A DNA stretch of 53,018 nucleotides from Paenibacillus agaridevorans (GCF_003112455.1 NZ_BDQX01000286.1:1-53018), one strand, 5' to 3'; counted from the first letter of the stretch, positions 1 through 8,980 are shown. Made by a program: numbers and translations. Notes: generated from the letters alone by a model not told the origin.

Positions 1-63
1 CGCCCCCAGCGCGGCAATCGCTTCTTGCATAATGTCCGTCGCGAGCGGGTCTCCGGCTTGCCA
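1..63 (-). pseudogene. possible remnant of a ROK-family sugar kinase/regulator gene, running off the left edge
   Basis: Read on the minus strand, these bases give WQAGDPLATDIMQEAIAALG, which resembles the segment of ROK proteins that follows the active site (A-x-GDPLA...EA...LG). The frame is closed by a TAA at 66-64 just upstream, and no start codon with a ribosome binding site is in frame. If the resemblance is real, this is therefore a broken or decayed gene whose remainder lies outside the window. Only about 20 residues are visible, so chance similarity is quite possible. Confidence 0.22.
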
Positions 64-96
64 TTACAATCGATTGGACGGCCATTTCTCAAAAGG

Positions 97-151
97 TGTA
101 TACGAAAGTAAACAGTAGTATATGGCTGGCGCGCTGGGTCCTTTCTATACT
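97..151 (+). promoter_or_regulatory. predicted promoter and operator of the first importer operon
   Basis: TGTATACGAAAGTAA (97-111) lies upstream of a good -10 box TATACT (146-151). No convincing -35 box is present (TGGCTG at 123-128 is the best), as expected for an activator-dependent promoter. The same word with one extra G occurs at 7471-7486 before the oxidoreductase gene, and its AAAGTAA part is also exactly 41 bp before the -10 box. The AraC-type regulator at 5769 is the obvious candidate to bind it; that link is inference. Confidence 0.55.
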
Positions 152-225
152 GAAAACAGGGACGACAAGCCGCGCTGCAGGGCGGCGGATGGATCCATAT
201 CAAGACCAGACGGAGGGGTAGTAGC

Positions 226-1887
226 ATGAAGAAGAGATACAAAATGTTGACCATTGCAGCAACGCTAGCGTGCCTGACATTGTCCGCTTGCAGCAACGGA
301 GGAAACGAGCCGGCCGCATCGCCGAGTCCAAGCGCGGAAGCGGGGCAAGAACAGCCGCCCGAGACGAATGAAGTGATCGAGGTGACGACGGTATCGCCAA
401 GCGATCCGTACCTGAAGTTCGACGAAGGCGAAAGCTTCGATAAAAACGCCGTGTACGACGCTTACGAGAAGGACATCGGCGTCCGGATCAAAAACAATTG
501 GATCGCCGACGTCAGCCAGTTCAAGGAAAAGGTGAAAATCACAATCGCTTCCGACGATCTGCCCGACTTCCTGCTGGTGAACGCAACGCAGCTCAAGGAG
601 CTGACCGAAGCGGACATGATTATGGATATTACGGAAGTGTACGACCAGCACGCCACGGAAGAGACGAAAAAGTTCCTGACGATGGATGGCGGCATGCAAC
701 TCAAGACGGCAACGTTCGACGGCAAGCTGATGGGCATTCCGAGTTCGTACAATCCATATCAGTATCAATATTTATACGTGCGCACGGATTGGCTGAAGGA
801 GCTGAACCTGCCGGAGCCTAAGACGATGGACGACATCATGGCGATCGCGGAAGCTTTCAAAACCAAAAATCCGGGCGGAACCAAAACGCCGTACGGTCTC
901 GCGGTCAGCAAAAACCCGTTCAGCATGGATACGGGCGTGACCGGTCTTCGCGCTTTCTTAAACGGTTACCACGCATACGAGAATATCTGGATCGAGGACG
1001 GCAACGGGGGTCTCGTAAACAGCGACATCCAGCCGGAAGTGAAGCAGGCGCTAGCCGCGCTGCAGGATATGTTCAAGAAAGGGCTGATCGATCCGGAGTT
1101 CGCGGTCAAGGATACGGAGAAAGCGGCCGAGCTTCTCTACGATAACAGCGTCGGCATCGTATACGGCGCATCGTGGACGCCTGCCCAGCTTGCGAAGGGC
1201 GCGGTGAAGGACGGCAAGGTCGTGCAGGAGTGGGGCGTGTTCCCGATCCCGACGGCGGACGACAAGCCGGCGCTGTCGCAGATCGGCCTTGGCGTAGACG
1301 AATATTACGTCATCTCCAAGAAAGCGAAACATCCGGAAGGCGTCATCAAGCTGCTCAACCATTGGATCGCGGTCGACAACCATCCGACCGACGAGCAGAA
1401 GGTATACGAGTTCGGCAAGGATCTCAAGGAGAAAGGCAACAACTATTGGCTGCTCAGCCCGCTCAGAGTCGGCAAGCAGAAGGACAACAACGGCGAAATT
1501 CTGCCGAAAGCGATCGAGAACAAAGATCCGAGCATCCTGGAGACGAAGGATCACCGGACGCGGTACGAACGCGCGATGAAATACGTCGACGGCGATACGA
1601 GCATGTGGTGGGAATATTTGATCTCCGGTCCGAAAGGCGCATTCTCGCTGGTGCCTGCCATTCAGGATAACAAACAATATTTACAGAACAAGTTCTATGG
1701 AGCGCCGACGCCGGCAATGGCGGAGCGCCAGGAAATTTTGCTCAAGAAGCGGGACGAGGTTTATTTCAAAATCATCATGAACCAGGTGCCGGTCGACGCG
1801 TTCGACGATTTCGTGCAGGAGTGGAAGAAGCTTGGCGGCGACGAAATTACGAAAGAAGTGAACGAGTGGTACGCCACCCATCAATAA
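226..1887 (+). CDS. extracellular solute-binding lipoprotein of a sugar ABC importer
   Basis: A 553-residue binding protein that should capture an oligosaccharide at the outer face of the membrane and deliver it to the two permeases encoded next. The N-terminus has a charged start (MKKRYK), a hydrophobic core and a lipobox LSAC with Cys22 as the expected lipidated residue, followed by a Ser/Pro/Glu-rich linker. The remainder resembles the large LplA/YtcQ-type family 1 binding proteins that accompany LplB/YtcP permeases; it ends in VNEWYATHQ, an ending almost shared with the second binding protein in this window (VNEWYATLAK). The start is supported by GGAGGGG about 8 bases upstream. The substrate cannot be read from the sequence; the nearby oxidoreductase and glycosidase genes make a plant or fungal oligosaccharide plausible. 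Confidence 0.9.
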   Translation: MKKRYKMLTIAATLACLTLSACSNGGNEPAASPSPSAEAGQEQPPETNEVIEVTTVSPSDPYLKFDEGESFDKNAVYDAYEKDIGVRIKNNWIADVSQFKEKVKITIASDDLPDFLLVNATQLKELTEADMIMDITEVYDQHATEETKKFLTMDGGMQLKTATFDGKLMGIPSSYNPYQYQYLYVRTDWLKELNLPEPKTMDDIMAIAEAFKTKNPGGTKTPYGLAVSKNPFSMDTGVTGLRAFLNGYHAYENIWIEDGNGGLVNSDIQPEVKQALAALQDMFKKGLIDPEFAVKDTEKAAELLYDNSVGIVYGASWTPAQLAKGAVKDGKVVQEWGVFPIPTADDKPALSQIGLGVDEYYVISKKAKHPEGVIKLLNHWIAVDNHPTDEQKVYEFGKDLKEKGNNYWLLSPLRVGKQKDNNGEILPKAIENKDPSILETKDHRTRYERAMKYVDGDTSMWWEYLISGPKGAFSLVPAIQDNKQYLQNKFYGAPTPAMAERQEILLKKRDEVYFKIIMNQVPVDAFDDFVQEWKKLGGDEITKEVNEWYATHQ

Positions 1888-1913
1888 TCGATAGCACGAA
1901 GGAGTCGGGGGAT

Positions 1914-1934
1914 GGGGGCATTGCTCTCACCCCC
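1914..1934 (+). other. GC stem-loop between binding-protein and permease genes
   Basis: GGGGG (1914-1918) can pair with CCCCC (1930-1934) around an 11-base loop. There is no T-run, so it is not a full terminator. A hairpin after a binding-protein gene often stabilises the upstream mRNA and lowers permease expression; that role is inferred from other sugar operons. Confidence 0.35.
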
Positions 1935-1984
1935 GTATTGCTTGCGGAGGACTGTCGATTTAGTGAAACAGCGAGGTGATCGGC

Positions 1985-2890
1985 TTGAACGGAATAACAA
2001 GGCTGTGGAAGAGGGAATGGCCTCTGCACATGATGCTGCTGCCCGCCATCGTATTGGTCGTCATATTCAGCTACGTGCCGATGGCCGGCATCGTCATGGC
2101 GTTCCAGAAATACGTGCCGAACAAAGGCCTGTTCGGCTCCCCGTTTATCGGTTGGCGGAATTTCCGGCTGCTGATGGATTATCCCGATATCGGGCGCATT
2201 TTTTTTAATACGATCTACATTGCGGTGATGAAAATCGTTGCGGGACTTTTTGTCCCGATTACCATCGCGATCCTGCTGAACGAGCTGCGCCGCGAATGGG
2301 TAAAGCGCACGTTCCAGACGCTTGTGTATTTGCCGCACTTCATGTCTTGGGTGCTGCTCAGCGGCATTTTGGTCGACGTTCTGTCGCCCACGTCGGGCGT
2401 GGTGAATCAGCTGCTTGGGTATTTCGGCGCGAAGCCGATCTTTTTTCTCGGCAGCAATGACTGGTTTCCTTACGCGATGGTCATCTCCGACGTATGGAAG
2501 GAATTCGGCTTCGGCACCATCGTGTATTTGGCCGCGCTGACGGGCATAAATCCGTCGCTGTACGAAGCGGCAGAGATCGACGGGGCGGGGCGACTAAAGC
2601 AAACGTTCCACGTAACTCTGCCGGGCATGATGCCGATTATCGTACTGATGCTGACGCTCAATATCGGAAACGTGCTGAACGCGGGCTTCGAGCAAATCTT
2701 CAACCTGTATAGTCCGCCCGTCTACGAAAGCGCGGACATTATCGATACGTTCGTCTACCGGATGGGCGTGCAGCAAGCGCAGTTCGGCTTCGCAACGGCG
2801 GTGGGACTGCTCAAGTCGATCGTATCGTTCCTGTTTATTTCGTTTTCTTATTTCTTGGCTTACCGATTGGCGAACTACCGGATCTTCTGA
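1985..2890 (+). CDS. sugar ABC transporter permease, LplB type
   Basis: Inner-membrane subunit of a CUT1-type importer, with about six membrane segments and the conserved EAA loop (YEAAEIDGAGRLKQTF, near residue 192) that docks the ATPase. It resembles the LplB/YteP branch of binding-protein-dependent permeases. A TTG start at 1985 is preferred: GAGGTGATC at 1973-1981, an exact match to the 16S anti-Shine-Dalgarno partner, sits at correct distance from it, whereas a GTG at 1976 would lie inside that ribosome binding site. This gives 301 residues starting MNGITRLWKREW. It works with the next permease and the binding protein upstream. No ATPase gene is present, so a shared one elsewhere must energise the complex. 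Confidence 0.9.
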   Translation: MNGITRLWKREWPLHMMLLPAIVLVVIFSYVPMAGIVMAFQKYVPNKGLFGSPFIGWRNFRLLMDYPDIGRIFFNTIYIAVMKIVAGLFVPITIAILLNELRREWVKRTFQTLVYLPHFMSWVLLSGILVDVLSPTSGVVNQLLGYFGAKPIFFLGSNDWFPYAMVISDVWKEFGFGTIVYLAALTGINPSLYEAAEIDGAGRLKQTFHVTLPGMMPIIVLMLTLNIGNVLNAGFEQIFNLYSPPVYESADIIDTFVYRMGVQQAQFGFATAVGLLKSIVSFLFISFSYFLAYRLANYRIF

Positions 2891-2923
2891 CCCGTCGCCA
2901 ATTCTACGGAAGGGAGCATCATC

Positions 2924-3808
2924 ATGACGAACTATCGCACTTGGGGCAGAACGGTTTTCGCGGGGTGCAATTACGCATTCCTGCTGCTTATCTCCTTGCT
3001 CTGTCTCATGCCCATCGTGCACATTCTGGCGATGTCTTTCAGCTCCGGGGCTGCGGCGGCCGCGGGACAAGTGGCGCTGTGGCCGGTCGATTTTACGACG
3101 GCCGCTTACGATAACGTCTTCGGCAAGCCGGAGTACCTGCGCGCGTTCTGGGTATCCGTCCAGCGCGTCGCGCTCGGCACGTCGCTCAGCATGGTGCTTA
3201 TGATCATCACGGCGTACCCGCTCTCCAAGGATCACCGCCAGCTTAGGCTGCGCACCTTCTATGCCTGGCTGTTCGTCTTCACGATTCTGTTTAGCGGAGG
3301 GCTGATTCCGTCCTATCTGACCGTCAAGTCTCTTGGCATGATCGATACGATGTGGGCGCTTGTACTGCCGACCGCGATTCCGGTGTTCAATATTATTCTT
3401 CTGCTGAACTTTTACCGCAACTTGCCAAAGGAGCTGGAGGAATCGGCGCGTATCGACGGAGCAGGCCACTTCCGCACGCTGTGGCAGATTTACGTGCCGC
3501 TGTCGCTGCCCGCGCTAGCGACGACGGGGCTGTTCACGATGGTGGGGCACTGGAACAGCTGGTTTGACGGCATGCTGTACATGAATCATACTGAGAATTA
3601 TCCGCTCCAGACGTTCCTGCAGACGGTCATTATCAAGCTCGACTTCCGCTTCATCAAGGCGGAAAATGCCGAGCTGCTGCTGAAGCTGTCCGACCGGACG
3701 AGCCGCGCGGCCCAAATATTCGTGGCGGCGTTTCCGATATTGATCGTATATCCGTTTCTTCAACGGTTTTTCATCAAGGGCATCGTCATGGGCAGCGTGA
3801 AGGAATAG
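2924..3808 (+). CDS. sugar ABC transporter permease, YtcP/LplC type
   Basis: Second permease subunit (294 residues) of the first importer, with six predicted membrane helices. The EAA loop reads ESARIDGAGHFRTLWQIYVP from about residue 172 and would contact the ATPase. It ends in the family-typical FLQRFFIKGIVMGSVKE. Start at ATG 2924 with GGAAGGGAG upstream, 33 bases after the previous gene, so the two permeases are almost certainly co-transcribed and form a heterodimeric channel. Only 31 bases separate it from the sensor kinase, so transport and sensing genes form one operon. Confidence 0.92.
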   Translation: MTNYRTWGRTVFAGCNYAFLLLISLLCLMPIVHILAMSFSSGAAAAAGQVALWPVDFTTAAYDNVFGKPEYLRAFWVSVQRVALGTSLSMVLMIITAYPLSKDHRQLRLRTFYAWLFVFTILFSGGLIPSYLTVKSLGMIDTMWALVLPTAIPVFNIILLLNFYRNLPKELEESARIDGAGHFRTLWQIYVPLSLPALATTGLFTMVGHWNSWFDGMLYMNHTENYPLQTFLQTVIIKLDFRFIKAENAELLLKLSDRTSRAAQIFVAAFPILIVYPFLQRFFIKGIVMGSVKE

Positions 3809-3839
3809 GAGTTGACTCAATCAATCGGGGGGACGAGAG

Positions 3840-5579
3840 ATGAAGAGCTTATTGTTCCTGCGTGACTCCTCCATTTTCAAGAAAATGCTGGTTGCCTTTC
3901 TGGCCGCCCTGCTGCCGCTGCTGGCGATCACGTGGATGATCGTCGAGCAGGGCTCGAACCGTATTCGCGGAGAAATATCCGAATCCGTGCTGAATACGGC
4001 GCGGTACTATATGGATTCGCTTGATAAGGAAGCGGATCGAATCGAACGATATTTGCCCAACTACGTCATGGACCAGGATCTCATGGAGATCGCCGCGACG
4101 GGGGATCATATGAGCTCCTACGAGAGGTCAAGCAGCATTCTGGATATTCAGAAGCGGCTTGACCTGATGCGCAATTCCAGCCCGTTCATCCGGGAGACCA
4201 AAGCCTATATTCCCGTCATCGACCGGACGGTGCTCTCCCACAGCTTCGAGACGTTCCTCGACCTGGAGGAATACGCGGCCATGCGGCAAAGCGGGAAGCT
4301 GTACGAAGAGCCGTTTATTATCTGGCGCGACCGGCTGTTCATGTCCATGCAATATCCGACCGGCACGACCTCGAAGCCGTTGTATATCGTCGCCGTGGAG
4401 TTATCCGTACCGGAAATAAGAGGGACTCTCGCGCAAATTCGCGGTTCCCGCGGCGGGGGGAGCGCCATGATCAATTTGGATCGGGGATGGAGCGTGGAGA
4501 GCGGCGCGGATGCCGACATGGCGAGCCATATGCAGGAGTTCTCGCGCCAAAAGAGCGCTGCCGGCGCTCGTCAAGGCAGCGAGACGATTGCGTATAACGG
4601 AGCGCGATATGTGGCGATCTATACGTATTCCGCCGTCTGGAACGCGTATGCCGTTACGTACGTGCCCGAAGCCGAAGTGTTGGGCTCGCTTGAGGTGTAC
4701 CGGACGTTATTTTGGTGGGCGTGCGGGCTTGCGGTCGTCATCGTGCTGTTCTTCACTTATTTCCTGCTTCGGATTATTTACCGCCCGCTGATGAAGCTGG
4801 TGCATTCCTTCCGCCGCGTGCAGATGAACCGGCTGGAGACGATCGCCGTCGATCGCGGAGCCGACGAATTCGGTTATTTGTACGAGGCGTTTAACGACAC
4901 GGTGTTGCATTTGAAAACGTTGATCGAAGAAAACTACGAGGGGCAAATCCGCAATCAGCGCTCGGAGCTGAAGCGGCTGCAATCGCAGATCAATCCCCAC
5001 TTTCTATATAATTGCTTCTTCGTGTTATGCAGGCTGATCAAGTCCGGCAACCAGCAGGAGAAGGCCTATCGCTTCTGCTTGCATATCGGACAATATTTCC
5101 AGTTCATCACGCGCAACGACGAAGACGATATCCCGCTCAAGCTGGAGGCGGAGCATTCCCGCACGTACGTCGAGATGCAGTCGATCTGCTACGGAGACCG
5201 GATACAGGTTGCGTTTGACGGCCAGGATCGGCTGCCGGACATCCTTGTTCCGAGGCTCATTCTCCAACCCGTCATCGAAAACGCGTATAAACATGCGTTT
5301 GATCGTATGCCTGGCCCCGGGGAATTATGGCTGCGCGGCGAGCCGGACGAAGGTTCGTTCGTCTTCTATGTCGAGGATAATTGCGACCGGATCACGGACG
5401 AGGAGATTGAAGCGCTCAGGAAGAAGCTGCGTTATTCCGCAAACCGGATCGAGGAGACGACGGGTCTCCTGAACGTGCATCGCCGAATTCAACTGCGTTA
5501 TGGCGAGGAGTACGGTCTGGCGGTCGCGCGTTCCGAGCTGGGCGGGCTGCAGGTGCGGATCCGGTTAAGCGCTGGCTAG
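3840..5579 (+). CDS. YesM-type sensor histidine kinase
   Basis: Membrane sensor (579 residues) expected to detect an extracellular sugar, or the loaded binding protein, and phosphorylate the regulator encoded next. Order: membrane helix at about 17-37, extracellular sensing region to about 280, second helix about 283-305, HAMP linker, then a His_kinase domain with LQSQINPHFLYN (phospho-acceptor near His387) and a HATPase domain with N-box LQPVIENAYKHAF and G2-like GLLNVHRRI. The G1 box reads EDNCDRI where the family normally has DNGxG, so a key glycine is missing and ATP binding may be altered. The stop codon TAG is partly built from an inserted MITE-like element; the excised sequence would read TAA at the same place, so the protein is unchanged. 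Confidence 0.92.
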   Translation: MKSLLFLRDSSIFKKMLVAFLAALLPLLAITWMIVEQGSNRIRGEISESVLNTARYYMDSLDKEADRIERYLPNYVMDQDLMEIAATGDHMSSYERSSSILDIQKRLDLMRNSSPFIRETKAYIPVIDRTVLSHSFETFLDLEEYAAMRQSGKLYEEPFIIWRDRLFMSMQYPTGTTSKPLYIVAVELSVPEIRGTLAQIRGSRGGGSAMINLDRGWSVESGADADMASHMQEFSRQKSAAGARQGSETIAYNGARYVAIYTYSAVWNAYAVTYVPEAEVLGSLEVYRTLFWWACGLAVVIVLFFTYFLLRIIYRPLMKLVHSFRRVQMNRLETIAVDRGADEFGYLYEAFNDTVLHLKTLIEENYEGQIRNQRSELKRLQSQINPHFLYNCFFVLCRLIKSGNQQEKAYRFCLHIGQYFQFITRNDEDDIPLKLEAEHSRTYVEMQSICYGDRIQVAFDGQDRLPDILVPRLILQPVIENAYKHAFDRMPGPGELWLRGEPDEGSFVFYVEDNCDRITDEEIEALRKKLRYSANRIEETTGLLNVHRRIQLRYGEEYGLAVARSELGGLQVRIRLSAG

Positions 5580-5739
5580 GGCGTGTCTGAATACTCCGAG
5601 GGGAGCAGATTTTGCCGAATTTTCGTTCCATGCAAGGAACTTTTGTGAAGGTGTACCGGGGGTACATCAAGCAAAAGTGACGAAGCAGGGGGCGGAAAGG
5701 CGGTGAAAGATGCCCCCGAGCGGGTTTTCAGACACGCCC
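5579..5739. mobile_element. MITE-like element, 161 bp, with 13-bp terminal inverted repeats and TA target duplication
   Basis: GGGCGTGTCTGAA (5579-5591) is matched perfectly and inverted by TTCAGACACGCCC (5727-5739). Both ends are flanked by TA (5577-5578 and 5740-5741), the duplication typical of mariner/IS630-type transposition. The interior can fold on itself: CTTTTG...GGTGTACC against GGGTACATC...CAAAAG. It has no coding capacity and separates kinase from regulator. A GTG at 5703 inside the element extends the regulator frame but is not a likely start. Confidence 0.75.
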
Positions 5740-5768
5740 TAAAGGATAACGAACGGGGGAGGAGACAT

Positions 5769-7469
5769 ATGTACAGACTGCTTATCGTTGACGATCTGCC
5801 GATTATTGTGGACGGCTTGCTGGAATTGTTCCAAGGGCAGGAACGGCTGGAGCTTGAAGTTTTGATCGCTTATTCGGGAGAAGAGGCGCTGGAGCTGCTG
5901 AACCGGCACCGCGTCGATATCGTGCTCTCCGACATCAAGATGCCCGGCATCGAAGGCATTCAGCTGCTGAAGGAGATCGGGGCCCGATGGCCGTCCTGCA
6001 AGGTCATCTTCCTGACGGGGTACAACGACTTCCAGTACGCGCGCGATGCGGTAACTTACGGCGGATTCGATTATATTCTAAAGGTGGAGAGCGACAACAA
6101 GATTATCGACGCGGTGGAGCGGGCCATGGCCAAGCTGGACGAGGAGCTGGACCGGGAACGAATCGTCACGAAGGCGCAGAGCAGCATGAGACGGGCGCTC
6201 CCATCGCTGCAGAAAGAATATATGCTGGGGCTTCTGCAAGGGAGGACGGCAACGCGAAGCGGGTTGGAGCGGCTGTTCCGCGAGATGGACATCCCGCTTG
6301 ACCCGGAGGAGCCGGTCTATCTGTTAATCGGCCGCGTCGACGGCTGGAAGGAGATGATGTCCGCCCCCGACAAGGCGCTCCTGACGTCGGCTTTCCAGAA
6401 CATCGGCGACGAATATTTGGCGAGGGGCGCGCGTTATTACTCCGCCCCGTTCGAGTTCGCCAAGATCGTCTGGCTGATCCAGCCGCTGGTCGAGACTGCT
6501 GGTGTCGATGACGACTCAGCCGCTAATGGCTCTGGCGGGAAGATCAGCTGTCTCGGTCACGCTGCCGGCGTGCTGGAGTCCATTCAGGCAACCTGCAAGG
6601 AGCTGCTCGGCATGTCGGTGTCGTTCGCGCTAGGCGCCGAACCTGTGGAGTGGGACGGCGTTGCGGAGCGGTTTTATGCGGTGAAGTACGAGCTGGCGCA
6701 GGGGCAGGGCTTGCTGCATGAAGCCATTCTGATCGAGCGGGAGGGTTCCGTGCCTGCCGAAGGGTTCGTGGGGAAAACGGCGGATGTCAGCGACGGATTT
6801 TACCATGCCCGGGTGCAGATGCTTGCAGGCTGTCTGGAGAATAGTCAGCGGGAGCCTTTTTATAAGCTGTATGCCGAATTGACTTCCATCTGGAACGAGT
6901 CCGGCGCGTCGAACGAGAGGAAGACGGAGCTGTACCATTCTTTGTCCGCCGTCTTTTTGTTCCATTTGCAGCGCAACCGGGACGTATGCGACTATGCCAA
7001 TACGCAGCTCGATCTGGCTCCGCTCTTCGGCCGCGGAGATGCGCTGCCGTGGCCGGAACTGATTCTGTATTACAGGCAATTGGCCGATTGCTGCTTCGAG
7101 TGGAACGAGCTTAACGGCGCGGTCATTCCTTCCGAAGTGGTAAGCAAAGTCCATCAATACATCGAGAAGCATATTGCGACCGACATTTCGTTGAACGCGC
7201 TGGCGGATTGCGTCGGGCTCAATCCGTCGTATTTGTCCCGGCTGTACAAGCAGAATACGGGCATCGGCCTGTCCAAGTACATTAACGATTACCGGAACAT
7301 GACGGCTCGGGACATGCTGCTTAACACGTCGATGAAGGTCAACGAAATCGCGGGCGCGCTGGGCTACAACTCGGCGCTTGCGTTTATTCGGTTTTTCAAG
7401 AAGCAGAACGGCGCCACGCCGCTCGAATTCCGTTCGTCGCGAAGCCAGCCGTCCGGACATGGTCAATAA
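5769..7469 (+). CDS. YesN-type response regulator with AraC DNA-binding domain
   Basis: Cytoplasmic transcription factor of the first two-component pair, 566 residues. The receiver domain (about 1-120) carries the acidic pair in LLIVDDLP, phospho-acceptor Asp55 in LSDIKMPG and a conserved Lys in DYILK. A long middle region is followed by two helix-turn-helix motifs of an AraC domain from about residue 457 (ISLNALADCVGLNPSYLSRL and VNEIAGALGYNSALAFIRFF). ATG 5769 is chosen because GGGGGAGGAG lies just before it; an upstream GTG at 5703 sits in the MITE-like element. Before that insertion the kinase and regulator genes would have been about 29 bases apart. It probably activates the promoters at 97-151 and 7471-7526. 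Confidence 0.92.
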   Translation: MYRLLIVDDLPIIVDGLLELFQGQERLELEVLIAYSGEEALELLNRHRVDIVLSDIKMPGIEGIQLLKEIGARWPSCKVIFLTGYNDFQYARDAVTYGGFDYILKVESDNKIIDAVERAMAKLDEELDRERIVTKAQSSMRRALPSLQKEYMLGLLQGRTATRSGLERLFREMDIPLDPEEPVYLLIGRVDGWKEMMSAPDKALLTSAFQNIGDEYLARGARYYSAPFEFAKIVWLIQPLVETAGVDDDSAANGSGGKISCLGHAAGVLESIQATCKELLGMSVSFALGAEPVEWDGVAERFYAVKYELAQGQGLLHEAILIEREGSVPAEGFVGKTADVSDGFYHARVQMLAGCLENSQREPFYKLYAELTSIWNESGASNERKTELYHSLSAVFLFHLQRNRDVCDYANTQLDLAPLFGRGDALPWPELILYYRQLADCCFEWNELNGAVIPSEVVSKVHQYIEKHIATDISLNALADCVGLNPSYLSRLYKQNTGIGLSKYINDYRNMTARDMLLNTSMKVNEIAGALGYNSALAFIRFFKKQNGATPLEFRSSRSQPSGHGQ

Positions 7470-7470
7470 C

Positions 7471-7526
7471 TGTATACGGAAAGTAATCAACGATCTCTTT
7501 CTCGGGTCCCCCGGCGATTCTACAAT
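7471..7526 (+). promoter_or_regulatory. predicted promoter and operator of the oxidoreductase gene
   Basis: TGTATACGGAAAGTAA (7471-7486) repeats the word found at 97-111, and -10 box TACAAT (7521-7526) lies 41 bp after AAAGTAA, as in the first copy. The -35 position holds only TTTCTC, which points to an activator-dependent promoter. It starts immediately after the regulator's stop codon. Confidence 0.55.
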
Positions 7527-7567
7527 GAAACTACAGACGAGGGTTTGCGAGGAGGAGAACAGAACAG

Positions 7568-8854
7568 ATGAAACCATTAACAGCCGTCCTGCTCGGCGCG
7601 GGCAGCAGGGGAAGATACATTTACGGGCCATACGCGGAGAAATATCCGCACGAACTCCGGATCGTTGCCGTGGCCGAGCCGGACGCGGAACGCAGAAGCT
7701 CATTTGCCGCGCTTCACGGTATTGCTCCCGAGCGAACGTACACGAGCTGGGAGCGCGCGTTCGACGAGGGGCGAATCGCGGACGTGATGATCATATGCAC
7801 GCTGGACCGAATGCATTACGAGCCGGCCATGAAGGCCATGGAGCTGGGGTACCACGTCATGCTCGAGAAGCCGATGTCGCCCTCCATGGAGGAGTGCATT
7901 CGGCTGGAGGAGGCCTCGCTTCGCTTGCGGCGGCTGCTCGCCGTGACGCATGTGCTGCGATATTCGCCTTTCTGGTCGGGCATCAAGAGGTGCATCGACG
8001 AGGGGGAGCTCGGCACGGTGGGAACGATCCAACTGACGGAGAATGTCGGCTACCGCCATATGACGCACAGCTACGTGCGGGGCAACTGGCGCAAGGCGGA
8101 GGAGACGAGCCCGATGATTCTGGCGAAGTCGTGCCATGATCTCGATCTCGTCTCGTGGATGATGGGACAGCCATGCACGAATGTCAGCTCCTACGGCTCT
8201 TTGTTGCACTTCAGGCCGGAGAATGCGCCGGCGGGCTCGACGGAACGCTGCATGGACGGCTGCGCGGTAGAGCGGGATTGCCCGTTCTCGGCGGTTAAGC
8301 TGTACTTGCGGCAGCCGTCGCACGAATGGGCTCGTTATATGACGGATGACCCTACTCAGGAAGGAATCATTGCGGCGTTGAAGGATGGGCCGTTCGGGCG
8401 TTGCGTTTATCGCTGCGACAACAACGTCGTGGACCATCAGGTCGTCAATATGGCCTTCGAGAACGGGGCGAACGCGTCGTTTATTATGTCCGGGCTTACC
8501 GAGAGCGGAACTCGCCGCGTACAGATCATGGGCACGGCAGGCGAGATTATCGGCGACATGGACAAGGGCTCGTTCGTTTTATATCGCTACGCGACGGACG
8601 AACGCATCGAACATCGCTGCAGCGTCGAAGGCGACGGGCATGGCGGCGGCGACGAGCGGATGGTAGCCGCGTTTCTGCGAGACGTGCGGAGCTTCGACCG
8701 CAATCCGTCGCAGGGACTAACGTCTGCAACCGCGTCGCTCCAGAGCCATCTCATCGCTTTTGCGGCGGAACACTCCCGCCTTCGCGACGGCGATCCCGTC
8801 CGCCTTGCCGAGTTCCGGGAGCAGGGAGCGGCGAGCGGGCGCGCACACAAGTGA
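7568..8854 (+). CDS. Gfo/Idh/MocA-family NAD(P)-dependent oxidoreductase
   Basis: A 428-residue cytoplasmic dehydrogenase expected to oxidise or reduce a sugar, inositol or sugar acid. The N-terminal Rossmann fold begins LTAVLLGAGSRGRYIYGPYA; the family signature EKP is at residues 100-102 and a likely catalytic His in KSCHDLDLVSWMM near residue 190. A cysteine-bearing insertion (CMDGCAVERDCP) follows, seen in some Paenibacillaceae members and possibly structural. The start has GAGGAGGAG about 10 bases upstream. The shared operator motif with the importer operon suggests that the imported sugar is its substrate source. The exact substrate is unknown. Confidence 0.9.
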   Translation: MKPLTAVLLGAGSRGRYIYGPYAEKYPHELRIVAVAEPDAERRSSFAALHGIAPERTYTSWERAFDEGRIADVMIICTLDRMHYEPAMKAMELGYHVMLEKPMSPSMEECIRLEEASLRLRRLLAVTHVLRYSPFWSGIKRCIDEGELGTVGTIQLTENVGYRHMTHSYVRGNWRKAEETSPMILAKSCHDLDLVSWMMGQPCTNVSSYGSLLHFRPENAPAGSTERCMDGCAVERDCPFSAVKLYLRQPSHEWARYMTDDPTQEGIIAALKDGPFGRCVYRCDNNVVDHQVVNMAFENGANASFIMSGLTESGTRRVQIMGTAGEIIGDMDKGSFVLYRYATDERIEHRCSVEGDGHGGGDERMVAAFLRDVRSFDRNPSQGLTSATASLQSHLIAFAAEHSRLRDGDPVRLAEFREQGAASGRAHK

Positions 8855-8980
8855 TAGGCTGCATATTCCGCTTGCAGGATATTCAGTAACTTACTGTAAG
8901 GACGAAACAATAAACCTCATTTAATATTTACGGCATAAAAGGGCCGGGTTCGCCTCAATAGCGGGAAAGTAAAATATAGA

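Noticed and set aside
5703..5768. Upstream GTG start for the first response regulator
   Set aside because: The added 22 codons come largely from the MITE-like element, and a strong ribosome binding site stands before ATG 5769.
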